Origin: Claveliimonas intestinigallinarum
GTDB lineage: Bacteria; Bacillota; Clostridia; Lachnospirales; Lachnospiraceae
Direction of reading: 5' to 3'
Assembly (NCBI GenBank): GCA_019115145.1
Contig: DXED01000041.1
Location: forward strand, 1 to 64,000
Length of the DNA stretch: 64,000 nucleotides
The notes beneath the pieces were generated by a model. The model did not search any database and was not told the origin of the DNA. It saw only the letters and a program-made list of their open reading frames with translations. The position numbers and the translations under genes were made by a program. Positions 26,702 to 35,560 of this stretch are shown here, piece by piece. The number at the start of each line of letters is the position of its first letter. Positions within the stretch are counted from its first letter, which is position 1.

Positions 26702-26752
26702 ATGCTACCAAATAATTGCTTTTTTTTTACATTTATGCTACTATATGGTTGC
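26702..26752 (+). promoter_or_regulatory. Glycan-locus promoter bracketed by 18-bp direct repeats
   Basis: The promoter is TTGCTT (26716-26721), 17 bp, TACTAT (26739-26744). Two 18-bp copies, 26702-26719 and 26735-26752, match at 14 of 18 positions (ATGCTAC...TTGC) and are exactly 33 bp, three helical turns, apart. One overlaps the -35 and one the -10. A dimer of the divergent XRE protein bound to both could block the promoter; this is inference. Confidence 0.6.
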
Positions 26753-26821
26753 ACATAAACAGTGGATGCTGAGTATATGACACAAAATATAGTTGTTGTG
26801 GAAAGGAATGTGAGTGAATGT

Positions 26822-28282
26822 ATGTATCGTAAGCCCTCGGAAGGCTGGCTGAAGCACTGGGATTTTATGTGTCTGGATCTGTTCTTTTTGCAAGCGGCGT
26901 ATGTGATTTCTTATATAGCCAGAAATGGATTGCAGAATCCATATAAAATACAGCTGTATTTAAATATGGCGATTGTGATTTGCCTGATTGATCTGTGTAC
27001 GGTTTTTTTTGCAGAAGGATACAGCGGTATTATGAGGCGGGGATATCTTCAGGAATTTAAAGCGGTGGTCAAGCACATATGCATTGTTTGTATGATGATG
27101 GTCCTGTATCTTTTTTTCAGCCAGACCGGAGCGGATTTTTCACGTATAAATTTTCTGCTTTTTACCGTAGTCTCTATTATTCTTCTTTATGTGGAAAGAA
27201 CTCTATGGAAACAGTATCTTCTCAGACGTCGGAAGACTTCCTTTGAAAGAAAGACACTTCTTGTGATTACAACGTTTGACAGAACAGAGGATGTTATGAG
27301 GAAAATGAAGAGGAGTTTTCCTTTTGAGATTGAAGTGATAGGGATTGTACTGTTGGATCGGGACGATTTAAAAGGCAAGAATGTTGACAATACAAAAATT
27401 GTATGTCTAAAAAGTGAAATTCTTGATTATGTGAGAACCAAATGGATTGATGGCATATTGATCAATGCTGATCAGGACAATGATGAACTGCGCTCTCTGA
27501 AGGATGCGCTCATCAACATGGGAATGACTGTACATACGGTGGTGGCTGTTGAGGAGGAGCGGAGCGGGATGGATAGTGAAGTGCAGAATCAACTTCTGGG
27601 AAATCTGGGAGGATATATTGTACTTTCTACAGCAATCCGCGTGGCTTCTTCAAAACAGTTGTTCCTGAAGCGAATGATGGATATAGCCGGAGGTATTACA
27701 GGACTGGTTGTAACTGGAGTTCTTACAATTTTTATTGCGCCAGCCATTTATTTTTCTTCTCCGGGTCCTGTGTTTTTTTCACAGACAAGAGTAGGGAAAA
27801 ATGGAAAAACATTTAAAATCTATAAGTTCCGCAGTATGTATATGGATGCTGAGGAGAGAAAGAAGGAGCTTCTTAAAGAAAATAAAATGCAAGGCCAGAT
27901 GTTCAAATTGGAGAGGGATCCTAGGATTATCGGAAGCGGAAAGAATGGAGATGGGCATGGTATTGGCTGGTTTATCAGAAAAACGTCTATTGACGAATTT
28001 CCTCAGTTTTGGAATATATTAAAGGGAGATATGAGTCTTGTGGGGACCAGACCCCCTACTTTGGATGAATGGGAAAAATATGATTATCATCACAGGGCAA
28101 GGCTTGCTACTAAACCTGGCCTTACCGGCCTATGGCAAGTAAGCGGAAGAAGTGATATTACAGATTTTGAAGATGTAGTTAAGCTTGATCTTCAGTATAT
28201 ACAGAACTGGAGTCTTGAACTTGATATAAAAATATTGTTTAAGACGATTTTTGTTGTGCTCTGTGGACAGGGTGCAAAATAG
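26822..28282 (+). CDS. Undecaprenyl-phosphate sugar phosphotransferase (WbaP/CpsE type)
   Basis: About 486 aa. Four to five hydrophobic helices (about 15-130), a nucleotide-binding-like middle domain (about 140-260), then the bacterial sugar transferase domain (about 280-486). That domain has KRMMDIAGG, RVGKNGKTFKIYKFRSM, a long GWFIRKTSIDEFPQ-FWNI stretch and LVGTRPP. It starts glycan synthesis by moving a sugar-1-phosphate from UDP-sugar to undecaprenyl phosphate at the membrane. Start uncertain: in-frame GTG 26762 and ATG 26777 exist; MYRKPSEGWLKHWDF at 26822 matches the family start. The sugar cannot be told. Confidence 0.92.
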   Translation: MYRKPSEGWLKHWDFMCLDLFFLQAAYVISYIARNGLQNPYKIQLYLNMAIVICLIDLCTVFFAEGYSGIMRRGYLQEFKAVVKHICIVCMMMVLYLFFSQTGADFSRINFLLFTVVSIILLYVERTLWKQYLLRRRKTSFERKTLLVITTFDRTEDVMRKMKRSFPFEIEVIGIVLLDRDDLKGKNVDNTKIVCLKSEILDYVRTKWIDGILINADQDNDELRSLKDALINMGMTVHTVVAVEEERSGMDSEVQNQLLGNLGGYIVLSTAIRVASSKQLFLKRMMDIAGGITGLVVTGVLTIFIAPAIYFSSPGPVFFSQTRVGKNGKTFKIYKFRSMYMDAEERKKELLKENKMQGQMFKLERDPRIIGSGKNGDGHGIGWFIRKTSIDEFPQFWNILKGDMSLVGTRPPTLDEWEKYDYHHRARLATKPGLTGLWQVSGRSDITDFEDVVKLDLQYIQNWSLELDIKILFKTIFVVLCGQGAK

Positions 28283-28306
28283 AAGACAATATGAGAGGAT
28301 AAAAAA

Positions 28307-28927
28307 ATGAGAACAAAGATAATTGCCGTATTATTGCTGCTGTCAGTTGCGCTCGGCGGAGTGCTGAGTGTTGTGAAAATCAGGCAGGATAGAGAGCCTC
28401 CGGTGATTTCAATTCCGGAAGTGCGATCATATTCGATGGGAGTATCAGACGAGGAGCTGCTTCAGGGAGTAACAGCAGAGGATGGGCAGGATGGAGATGT
28501 GACGGATTCTTTGAGAATAGAATCTGTATATAAGGAGACAGAAGAGGAAATGCTGACTGTCATTTATGTGGCTAAGGATAGTAGCAATAACGTGGCTAAA
28601 TGTCAGAGAAGCTATACTATTGACCAGAGTGATTCTGACCAGAACATACAGGATCAACAGACAACAGTGGAGACGGCAAGTACAGTTCCACAGATTATTT
28701 TGACCACCAATGGATTGGAGCTTCCGGTAGGCTCCGTTTTTAATGCGCTTGATTATGTAAAGGAAATTATCGACGATAAAGATACAGAAGAAGACCTTTG
28801 GACTCGTATCAATGTGACAGGACAGATAGACACGAATATAGCAGGACAGTATCAGGTGGAATATTATGTGGTGGACAGTGATGGTAATCAGTCACCGGCT
28901 GCCAGACTCACCGTCTCGGTTTTATAA
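28307..28927 (+). CDS. Membrane-anchored protein with two Ig-like (DUF5011-type) domains
   Basis: 206 aa. An N-terminal hydrophobic anchor (about 4-23, uncleaved-looking, no lipobox Cys) is followed by two beta-rich domains. The first (about 30-105) has the DUF5011/HYR pattern: PPVISIP, GVTAEDGQDGDVTDSL, YVAKDSSNNVAK. The second (about 125-206) ends VEYYVVDSDGNQSPAARLTVSVL. A Ser/Asp/Gln-rich linker separates them. It is probably displayed outside the membrane; a role in retaining or organising the glycan is inference. It follows the initiating transferase by 24 bp. Confidence 0.75.
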   Translation: MRTKIIAVLLLLSVALGGVLSVVKIRQDREPPVISIPEVRSYSMGVSDEELLQGVTAEDGQDGDVTDSLRIESVYKETEEEMLTVIYVAKDSSNNVAKCQRSYTIDQSDSDQNIQDQQTTVETASTVPQIILTTNGLELPVGSVFNALDYVKEIIDDKDTEEDLWTRINVTGQIDTNIAGQYQVEYYVVDSDGNQSPAARLTVSVL

Positions 28928-30016
28928 GGTGAAGATTTTTGACAGAACCGGAATTTTGCTTGCCACAGAAGAGAGTAAAGCACAGATCCACAGAAGGACT
29001 AGTGCTGCCCCAATATTTATAAGTATGTTTCCGGAAATTGGAGTATGGGATAGTGCTGTGTGCATGAAGTCAGCCAGAATAGACTGCAGTAGGTATATTC
29101 CAAGAGAATGATCGGAAATAAATCTGACATATCTACAGATTCGTTTTTCAGAATACCTATAGGCAAGACTACACCTGAAAATGCAGAGCGTGCCGATGAG
29201 AACAAAAATTGTCTCCATTCCGCCCCACACAGGATCGAAATAGGTATCTTGTCCATACGAGCACATAACTCCGTATAGAGTCAGACACAACATGCTAGCA
29301 AGATATAAAATAAGAGCGAGCATAAAAGAAAGCTTTTGTGAAAGATGACGGATATGAGTGACTAACAGAGCGCCGACAAGGAAGTAGGCAAAGGAAAAGC
29401 CATATATGCCCCTGAAGGGATTAAATTGATTGAAAAAGTTTATGTCGGAAGTAGGAACAGGAGCATGAAAAAGAAATGCGACTAGGCGGGTACAGATTAG
29501 TAGCATATTGTTTCCGCAGACAATTACCAGCGATGCGGCTGTAAAAATTAAAAAGGTATGCTTTTTAGTATCGTAGGTCGCCTTCAGGATGGGAAAGAAA
29601 AAATACAGGACAAAAAGAGCCATAAGAAACCAGAGCTGATTGCTCCAGCCCGCGTCAAAGCTCCAAAAATGCCGGAGGATAGAAGCAGGGTCTGCAGTAT
29701 GATACAGAAAAGTCGCTTTGACCAGTACATTTCCCATATCCCATACGATGACAAGAAATATCATATGTGCCATTTTACGGATATGTTTTTTTAAATGAAA
29801 AGATTTATTAAACAGGAGGCCACCATTTACTGCAAAAAATACGGGCATACATATTGAAAGACAGGAAATGATGAAGTAGTTGAAATAGGAAACTAGAGAT
29901 CCTGATCTGACATTTCCTGACACAGTGAGACTGTGATAGAGAATAACACAGAAAATAGCAATTGTTTTTAGAAGATCAAGATAGTGGAGACGGGATTTTT
30001 CATTTGTTGTATTCAT
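28922..30016 (-). CDS. Acyltransferase family 3 membrane protein
   Basis: 364 aa with about ten hydrophobic helices. The start RLHYLDLLKTIAIFCVILYHSL carries the conserved Arg and His of acyltransferase-3 (YDLLRxIAIxxVVxxH-like). Such enzymes O-acetylate (or succinylate) surface sugars. AGGAGGT lies before the ATG. It is inverted relative to the rest of the operon and its end overlaps the preceding gene by 6 bp on the opposite strand, so it separates the initiating transferase pair from the CpsBCD set. Confidence 0.88.
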   Translation of the reverse strand: MNTTNEKSRLHYLDLLKTIAIFCVILYHSLTVSGNVRSGSLVSYFNYFIISCLSICMPVFFAVNGGLLFNKSFHLKKHIRKMAHMIFLVIVWDMGNVLVKATFLYHTADPASILRHFWSFDAGWSNQLWFLMALFVLYFFFPILKATYDTKKHTFLIFTAASLVIVCGNNMLLICTRLVAFLFHAPVPTSDINFFNQFNPFRGIYGFSFAYFLVGALLVTHIRHLSQKLSFMLALILYLASMLCLTLYGVMCSYGQDTYFDPVWGGMETIFVLIGTLCIFRCSLAYRYSEKRICRYVRFISDHSLGIYLLQSILADFMHTALSHTPISGNILINIGAALVLLWICALLSSVASKIPVLSKIFTL

Positions 30017-30093
30017 AAAAGTACCTCCTGTTTGTAAATGGTAATTTTATTGTAGACGGATTTCAAAAAATAAGCAAGTATAGGAGGTTATTT

Positions 30094-30813
30094 ATGACAG
30101 GATTGTATGATATACACTGTCATCTGCTGCCGGGAGTTGATGATGGAGCAGAAACAGAAAAAGAGTCGGAGGGTATGTTGGCAATGGAGTACAACCAAGG
30201 GGTGCGTCATATTTTTTTGACGCCTCATTACAGGAGGGGGATGTTTGAGACAAAGCAGGAAAAACTGGATGTCCTTATCCAGCAGATCTGTGAAATGGCC
30301 CACAGAATCGGTCCTGACCTGACAGTCTATCCTGGATGTGAATTTTATGCGGATGATAGGCTTTTAGACACCTTGGAAGAGCACAGAAAATTCTTCCTGG
30401 GAGGATCTGACCATGCTCTGATTGAGTTTGGTGCAGGAACAAGTCAGGTGGAACTAAGAGAGACACTCTGCGGTGTGCTGAGTTATGGTTGGACTCCTGT
30501 TCTCGCGCATGCGGAGCGATATGACTGTGTAACGAAAGATTTTACATTTCTGGAGGAACTGTCAGACCTGGGAGTGTTGATATCTGTCAATGCAGGAAGT
30601 GTCTTGGGACAGAATGGCATATCTGCCAAGAAGTTCTGTCGGTCTCTTATTAAGTACGATCTGTTGGATCTGATTGGATCTGATGCACACGGACTAAGAC
30701 GCAGAAAGCCTGATCTGGGAGCCTGTGCTGCGTATCTTACAAAGAAGTACGGTAGTAATTATATGCGGAGGATCATGATTGATCATCCACAAAAAATAAT
30801 GGAAGGAAGATAG
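30094..30813 (+). CDS. CpsB/YwqE-type protein-tyrosine phosphatase (PHP fold)
   Basis: 239 aa. The N-terminus LYDIHCHLLPGVDDGAE is the metal-binding PHP motif; TPHYR, HAERY and IGSDAHG supply further ligands. CpsB-type enzymes dephosphorylate the tyrosine kinase CpsD and tune capsule assembly. GGAGG lies before the ATG. First gene of the long compact operon, directly upstream of CpsC- and CpsD-like genes as in Gram-positive capsule loci. Confidence 0.93.
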   Translation: MTGLYDIHCHLLPGVDDGAETEKESEGMLAMEYNQGVRHIFLTPHYRRGMFETKQEKLDVLIQQICEMAHRIGPDLTVYPGCEFYADDRLLDTLEEHRKFFLGGSDHALIEFGAGTSQVELRETLCGVLSYGWTPVLAHAERYDCVTKDFTFLEELSDLGVLISVNAGSVLGQNGISAKKFCRSLIKYDLLDLIGSDAHGLRRRKPDLGACAAYLTKKYGSNYMRRIMIDHPQKIMEGR

Positions 30814-30822
30814 CTGACAAGT

Positions 30823-31524
30823 ATGAAAAGGGACAATGAAAGATTTGAAATAGATACGAAAAAAATATTAACAGAAATATGGAAGAATATGGCAATTATT
30901 CTTTTAAGCGGTCTCGCGGCAGCCCTGGCTGCCATGCTGCTATCAGTAACGCTCCTGCCAAGGCAGTATGAATCAACGACGAAAATGTATGTTCTTGCAA
31001 AACAGGAGAGCGGCACAGTGACAAACGGAGATATGGAAGCTAGTACAGCTCTGACGAGAGATTATCAGGAATTGATCCAGAGCAGGACGGTGATTGAACA
31101 GGTGATTGTTAAGCTTCAGTTGGACATAGAGTATGAGGATCTCCTTAAAAAACTGACTATCCTTGCACCGTCGGAAACGCGGGTAATCTATATTACAGTG
31201 TCAGACGAAGATCCCTATCTGGCAGCGGAAATTGCAGATGAAGTGCGAGAAGTATCGGCGCAGCATATTCAAAAGGTTATGAGCACTCAATCTGTCAATG
31301 TCGTAGACTATGCCAATATTCCAGATACTCCAGCAGGCGTCGGATCTGTAAAGTACGCTCTGCTTGCCGGTATCGTCGCAGTCTTCCTGGTGCTGGTGAC
31401 GGTGACCGTAAAAGGCCTTGTAAATGATAAGATAAAAAGTACAGAGGATGTGGAACGGTATCTGAATATCAGCACGCTGGGCATGATACCGGCTATAAAT
31501 AAAAAAATAGGAAAAAAGAAATAA
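30823..31524 (+). CDS. Wzz/CpsC-type chain-length regulator
   Basis: 233 aa. A short cytoplasmic N-terminus, first membrane helix (about 22-45), an extracellular part (TKMYVLAKQESG to VVDYANIPDTPAGVG), and second helix (about 182-203). PDTPAGVGS matches the Pro-rich motif before the second helix. It activates the partner kinase CpsD and controls chain length. Located between the CpsB- and CpsD-like genes. Confidence 0.92.
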   Translation: MKRDNERFEIDTKKILTEIWKNMAIILLSGLAAALAAMLLSVTLLPRQYESTTKMYVLAKQESGTVTNGDMEASTALTRDYQELIQSRTVIEQVIVKLQLDIEYEDLLKKLTILAPSETRVIYITVSDEDPYLAAEIADEVREVSAQHIQKVMSTQSVNVVDYANIPDTPAGVGSVKYALLAGIVAVFLVLVTVTVKGLVNDKIKSTEDVERYLNISTLGMIPAINKKIGKKK

Positions 31525-31546
31525 AATGCTGAAAGGCGGAGAAAAA

Positions 31547-32227
31547 ATGAAAATTAAATTAGCATTAAAACAGCTGGATTATTTCAGTGATGAGGCATAT
31601 AAAAAACTGCGTACAAATATACAACTTTGTGGAGGAAACAAGAAAGTAATCGCATTTACAAGTAGTATACCAAATGAAGGGAAAAGTAGTGTTTCTCTGA
31701 ATCTGGCTCTTTCTATGGCGGAGGCGGGCAAAGGAACCCTGTTTATCGATGCCGACCTGCGAAAATCTGTCTTGAAGGCTAGAGTTCGGGTTAAAGATAA
31801 AGTGGATGGTCTTACCAACTATCTGACAGAGCAGGCGGAAATCAAAGAGATTATCTATTCAACGGAATTTCCGGAATTGGATATTATTTTTTCAGGACCG
31901 GTTCCACCGAATCCGGCAGAGCTGCTGGGAGGGGAAAGGTTTCAGGAACTGGTGCATCAGGTGAGGAAAGAATATGATTATGTGATTATTGATACACCGC
32001 CCCTTGGGAGTGTCATAGACTGTGCAGTCATCGCTAAAGAATGTGACGGAGCAGTGCTTGTGATCGAGTCAGATAAGATCAGTTATAAGTTCGCTCAAGA
32101 GGTAAAGGAACAGCTAGAGAAGACAGGATGTCCCATCTTGGGAGCAATCTTAAATAAAGTCGATATGACCCAAAATAAGTATTATGTACAATACAAAGAG
32201 TATCAACACAAGGTAAGCAGAAAATGA
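31547..32227 (+). CDS. CpsD/CapB-type bacterial tyrosine kinase
   Basis: 226 aa. EAYKKLRTNIQ at the start, Walker A SSIPNEGKSSVSLNLA, Walker A' LFIDADLRKS and Walker B VIIDTPPLG are the BY-kinase set. The C-terminus has a short tyrosine cluster (KYYVQYKEYQ), the likely autophosphorylation site. It pairs with the preceding Wzz-like protein. ATG 31547 follows GGCGGAG; 31526 is a less likely start. The stop overlaps the next ATG by 4 bp. Confidence 0.93.
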   Translation: MKIKLALKQLDYFSDEAYKKLRTNIQLCGGNKKVIAFTSSIPNEGKSSVSLNLALSMAEAGKGTLFIDADLRKSVLKARVRVKDKVDGLTNYLTEQAEIKEIIYSTEFPELDIIFSGPVPPNPAELLGGERFQELVHQVRKEYDYVIIDTPPLGSVIDCAVIAKECDGAVLVIESDKISYKFAQEVKEQLEKTGCPILGAILNKVDMTQNKYYVQYKEYQHKVSRK

Positions 32228-33423
32228 AAATTTTATTCGTCAATAAATTTTTGTACCAGCGGGGTGGAGCGGAGTCCTATGTTTTGAGACTTGGGAAATA
32301 TTTCGAAGAACACGGACATGAGGTCATGTATTTTGGAATGCTTGATCAGAAGAATGAGGTGGGAAATAAATGGGGACTGTATACCTCTCACATGGATTTT
32401 CACAGTACAGGTTTAAGAACTCTCTTATATCCTGTCAAAATCATATACTCTTTTGAAGCATACAGGAAATTTTCAGAGCTGCTGGAACGGTTCAGACCGG
32501 ATATTGTGCATCTGAATAACATAAATTTTCAAATTACTCCCTCGGTCATTGATGCTGCCTGGAAGAAAAATATTCCTGTTGTCCAGACAGTCCATGATTC
32601 CCAGATGGTCTGTCCCAGTCATCTTCTGTACAATGCAGAAAAAGAAGAAATATGCAGAAAATGTATTGAAGGAAGCAAGTGGAATTGCGTGCGTTACAGA
32701 TGTATCCACGGTTCAGTTTTAAAAAGCTTGATCGGATCTGTGGAAGGGCTCTTTTATAGCCTGAAAACAACTTACGATAAGGTGGCTCTGTATATCTGTC
32801 CGAGCTCTTTTATGGAGTCTGTTCTGTGCACCAAGAAACGGTATCAGGGGAAGACAAAAGTTATCCCCAATTTTATCATGGTTCCATCTCACATGGAGAA
32901 CTTCATAAAGAAAGATTATATTTTATATTTTGGAAGACTATCACAGGAAAAAGGAATTCAACTATTTCTGCAGCTGGCGTCCAGACATCCTGAATTGCAG
33001 TTTAAAATTGCGGGGAGCGGTCCTTTGAAGGAAAGCTGCTGTGCCCGCTCTAATGTCCAATATCTAGGCGTACTTACAGGCGAAAAGCTATATGAGACAA
33101 TTGCAGGGGCTAAGCTGGTCGTTTTTCCATCGGTCTGCTATGAAAATTGTCCTCTGTCAGTACTGGAGTCCATCTCCCTGGGGACTCCTGTTGTCGCAAG
33201 CGGGAGAGGAGGCACAAGGGATTTGATTCGTGATGGGGAAAACGGGGTGCTGGTCCGCGAGCCATTTGGAATCGATTCTCTGGACAGGTCTGTGAAGTCA
33301 CTTCTGGAGCAACCGGGGCAGATAGAACGAATGAGCAGATATTGTGCAGAAACCAGGAAATGTCTCTGGTCTCTGGAGAAATATGGAAAGGAAATGGAGA
33401 AAATCTATAGGAGCTTTCTCTGA
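32224..33423 (+). CDS. Glycosyltransferase family 4
   Basis: 399 aa, GT-B fold. The N-terminal domain begins MKILFVNKFLYQRGGAESYVLRLGKYF, with the Gly-rich acceptor loop. The C-terminal donor domain has YFGRLSQEKGIQLFL, FPSVCYENCPLSVLESISLGTPVVASGRGG (the E-x7-E motif) and an NGVLV end. It adds one sugar to the lipid-linked repeat unit from a nucleotide sugar. A Cys-rich insert (CPSHLLYNAEKEEICRKC, about 137-154) is typical of a GT4 subgroup. The sugar is not predictable. Confidence 0.9.
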   Translation: MKILFVNKFLYQRGGAESYVLRLGKYFEEHGHEVMYFGMLDQKNEVGNKWGLYTSHMDFHSTGLRTLLYPVKIIYSFEAYRKFSELLERFRPDIVHLNNINFQITPSVIDAAWKKNIPVVQTVHDSQMVCPSHLLYNAEKEEICRKCIEGSKWNCVRYRCIHGSVLKSLIGSVEGLFYSLKTTYDKVALYICPSSFMESVLCTKKRYQGKTKVIPNFIMVPSHMENFIKKDYILYFGRLSQEKGIQLFLQLASRHPELQFKIAGSGPLKESCCARSNVQYLGVLTGEKLYETIAGAKLVVFPSVCYENCPLSVLESISLGTPVVASGRGGTRDLIRDGENGVLVREPFGIDSLDRSVKSLLEQPGQIERMSRYCAETRKCLWSLEKYGKEMEKIYRSFL

Positions 33424-33435
33424 TATACAGAAGAT

Positions 33436-34533
33436 ATGAAGGTTGCAATGATTGGACATAAGCAAATCCCATCCCGCAGTGGCGGTGTGGAGATCGTCGT
33501 AGAAAAATTATCGGAACATCTTATGAAACGGGGAATACAGATTGATATATATAACCGCAGAATGCCCGAGGGGGAGCAGATCAGAGAATATAAAGGCATG
33601 CGTATGTACTATTCGTTTACTGTTCACAGGAAAAATCTGGATGCCATTATTGCAGCATTCTTTTCTACTCTCCGTGCCCTGACCCGGGGGTATGACATTC
33701 TTCACTATCATGCAGAGGGATCCTGCTTAATGCTCTGGCTTCCGCATCTGTTCCACAAGAAGATAGCTGTGACTATACATGGATTGGACTGGAGGCGGGC
33801 AAAGTGGAGCAGGTTTGCGTCAAAAATGCTCCTTGTTGGTGAAAAGTTTGCAGTTAAATATGCGGATCAGATTATAGTCTTGTCAAAAGATGTTCAGAGA
33901 TATTTCATGGAACAGTATGGGAGGCGAACAAACTATATTCCGAACGGAGTTGATCCGATGCCTAAGCGCAGACCGAATCTAATTCGGAAAAAATTCGGCC
34001 TGGAAAAAGAAGGGTATATCCTTTTTCTCGCCCGGATCGTACCTGAAAAAGGGCTCCATTATCTTATAAATGCCTACAAGAATATAGATACAGAGAAAAA
34101 GCTGGTGGTCGCTGGAAACTGCCCCTATGCACAGGAATACGGCAGGCAGATCTTGGAGCTTGCAGGAAACAGTGAGAAGATTATCTTTACCGGATTTGTG
34201 GAGGGAGAACTTTTGGAGGAACTGTTTAGTAACGCGGCTGTATATGTTCTGCCTAGTGAGATTGAGGGAATGCCGATAAGTCTTCTGGAAGCCATGAGCT
34301 ATGGACGGTGCTGTCTTGTCAGTGATATTCCAGAGAATCTAAATGTGGCAGAGGGATGTGTGGAGAGCTTTTGCACTGGAAACACTGATGATCTGCAGAG
34401 ACATTTGGAAGAATTGCTAAGAGATCCTGAAAAATGCTGCCGACTGGGAGAGAAGGCTGCTGATTATGTGGGCAGGTGTTACAACTGGGAAATGGTTGCG
34501 GAAAGAACGGTGGAAGTATATGAAAGTAAGTAA
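33436..34533 (+). CDS. Glycosyltransferase family 4 (DUF1972/WchF-like)
   Basis: 365 aa, GT-B fold. The start MKVAMIGHKQIPSRSGGVEIV resembles the DUF1972-containing rhamnosyltransferases of pneumococcal capsule loci (WchF/Cps2T type). The donor half has FLARIVPEKGLHYLI, SEIEGMPISLLEAMSYGRCCLVSD (E-x7-E region) and a short tail. Probably the second sugar addition, often rhamnose in relatives, but this specificity is only suggested. The end overlaps the next gene. Confidence 0.88.
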   Translation: MKVAMIGHKQIPSRSGGVEIVVEKLSEHLMKRGIQIDIYNRRMPEGEQIREYKGMRMYYSFTVHRKNLDAIIAAFFSTLRALTRGYDILHYHAEGSCLMLWLPHLFHKKIAVTIHGLDWRRAKWSRFASKMLLVGEKFAVKYADQIIVLSKDVQRYFMEQYGRRTNYIPNGVDPMPKRRPNLIRKKFGLEKEGYILFLARIVPEKGLHYLINAYKNIDTEKKLVVAGNCPYAQEYGRQILELAGNSEKIIFTGFVEGELLEELFSNAAVYVLPSEIEGMPISLLEAMSYGRCCLVSDIPENLNVAEGCVESFCTGNTDDLQRHLEELLRDPEKCCRLGEKAADYVGRCYNWEMVAERTVEVYESK

Positions 34534-35560
34534 AAATATGATCGTAACGGATACTGTGCCTGGGCCCGGATGGAATTTTGACAGTATACTTGCAGAGCTG
34601 ACTGGTGAAAGGTGGACAGCCTCCCACGGCGGGCTGAAGTATAAATTGTCCGGACGAAAGGAGAAAATCCGACGCTATATAAATTTTCTGATCTTCCCAT
34701 TCCGGCTTTTTTTACACAGGAACGAGATTGACAATCTAATCGCATTGCAACAGTATTATGGAATTTTTTATGCGTTTTATTGTTTGCTCTTCCATGTGAA
34801 AAAAAAGAATTACTGTATGGTCATGACTTTTATCTATAATCGGAGAAAGGGCGCAGCAGGTGCTTTGCAATACAGATTTATAAAAAAGATCATCAATAGT
34901 AAGTATTTGGATTGTATTGTTGTTTATTCGGAGTATGAAAAAAAATATTACGAAAAATTATTTGGCGTTCCGGCAGGAAAGCTCCTAAGCTGCAGGCTGG
35001 GTCTGGAAGATCTGACCGGAGGTATAAAGAGGAAGAAGACGGAGCCCTATATTTTGTCTGCAGGGAGAAGTAACCGAGATTATGAATTCCTATTTCGGGC
35101 ACTGAGAGGTCACCCATACGAGGTGAAAATTGTCTGTGACAGTATAGACAGGAAAACCGAAGAAAATTTTACGGTCTATAAAAATACCTACTATGAAGAT
35201 TTTTTCCAGATGATTGCAGAGTGCTTTTGTGTTGTCATCGCCTTGAAAGACAAAAGAATCTCATCCGGTCAGCTTGTCATTTTACAGGCAAAACAATTTG
35301 CAAAGCCTGTAATTGTGACAGAATCACGGGCCGTGGAAGAATATATAAAAGATGGGGTTGACGGATTTATTATCAGAAAGAGTGAGGGGGAACTGGTGGA
35401 GAAAATCTGTATGCTTTCCGAGGATCCGATCTTGTACAGGCGCATGTGCGAGGCTTCCAGGAAAAGTTATGAAAACAGTTTTTCTTTGTATGCGTTGGGT
35501 GAGCAGATTGTAAATTGTTTAAAAAAGACAGGCAGGCTATATGATGAAAATACAAGGTAA
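34520..35560 (+). CDS. Putative GT-B glycosyltransferase
   Basis: 346 aa. Weaker match than its neighbours. YILSAGRSNRDYEFLFRAL opens a donor-type domain, and QLVILQAKQFAKPVIVTESRAVEEYIKDGVDGFII is a GT4-like C-terminal helix and nucleotide-binding region. The N-terminal half is basic and has no recognised motif. ATG 34520 overlaps the previous stop by 14 bp with GTGGAAG upstream. Function as a sugar transferase is inferred from the C-terminal pattern and the locus. Confidence 0.75.
   Translation: MKVSKNMIVTDTVPGPGWNFDSILAELTGERWTASHGGLKYKLSGRKEKIRRYINFLIFPFRLFLHRNEIDNLIALQQYYGIFYAFYCLLFHVKKKNYCMVMTFIYNRRKGAAGALQYRFIKKIINSKYLDCIVVYSEYEKKYYEKLFGVPAGKLLSCRLGLEDLTGGIKRKKTEPYILSAGRSNRDYEFLFRALRGHPYEVKIVCDSIDRKTEENFTVYKNTYYEDFFQMIAECFCVVIALKDKRISSGQLVILQAKQFAKPVIVTESRAVEEYIKDGVDGFIIRKSEGELVEKICMLSEDPILYRRMCEASRKSYENSFSLYALGEQIVNCLKKTGRLYDENTR

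Noticed and set aside
26394..26760. Possible mobile-element edge at the left of the glycan locus
   Set aside because: The inverted repeat is explained by a bidirectional terminator; no transposase, target duplication or tRNA attachment site is present.
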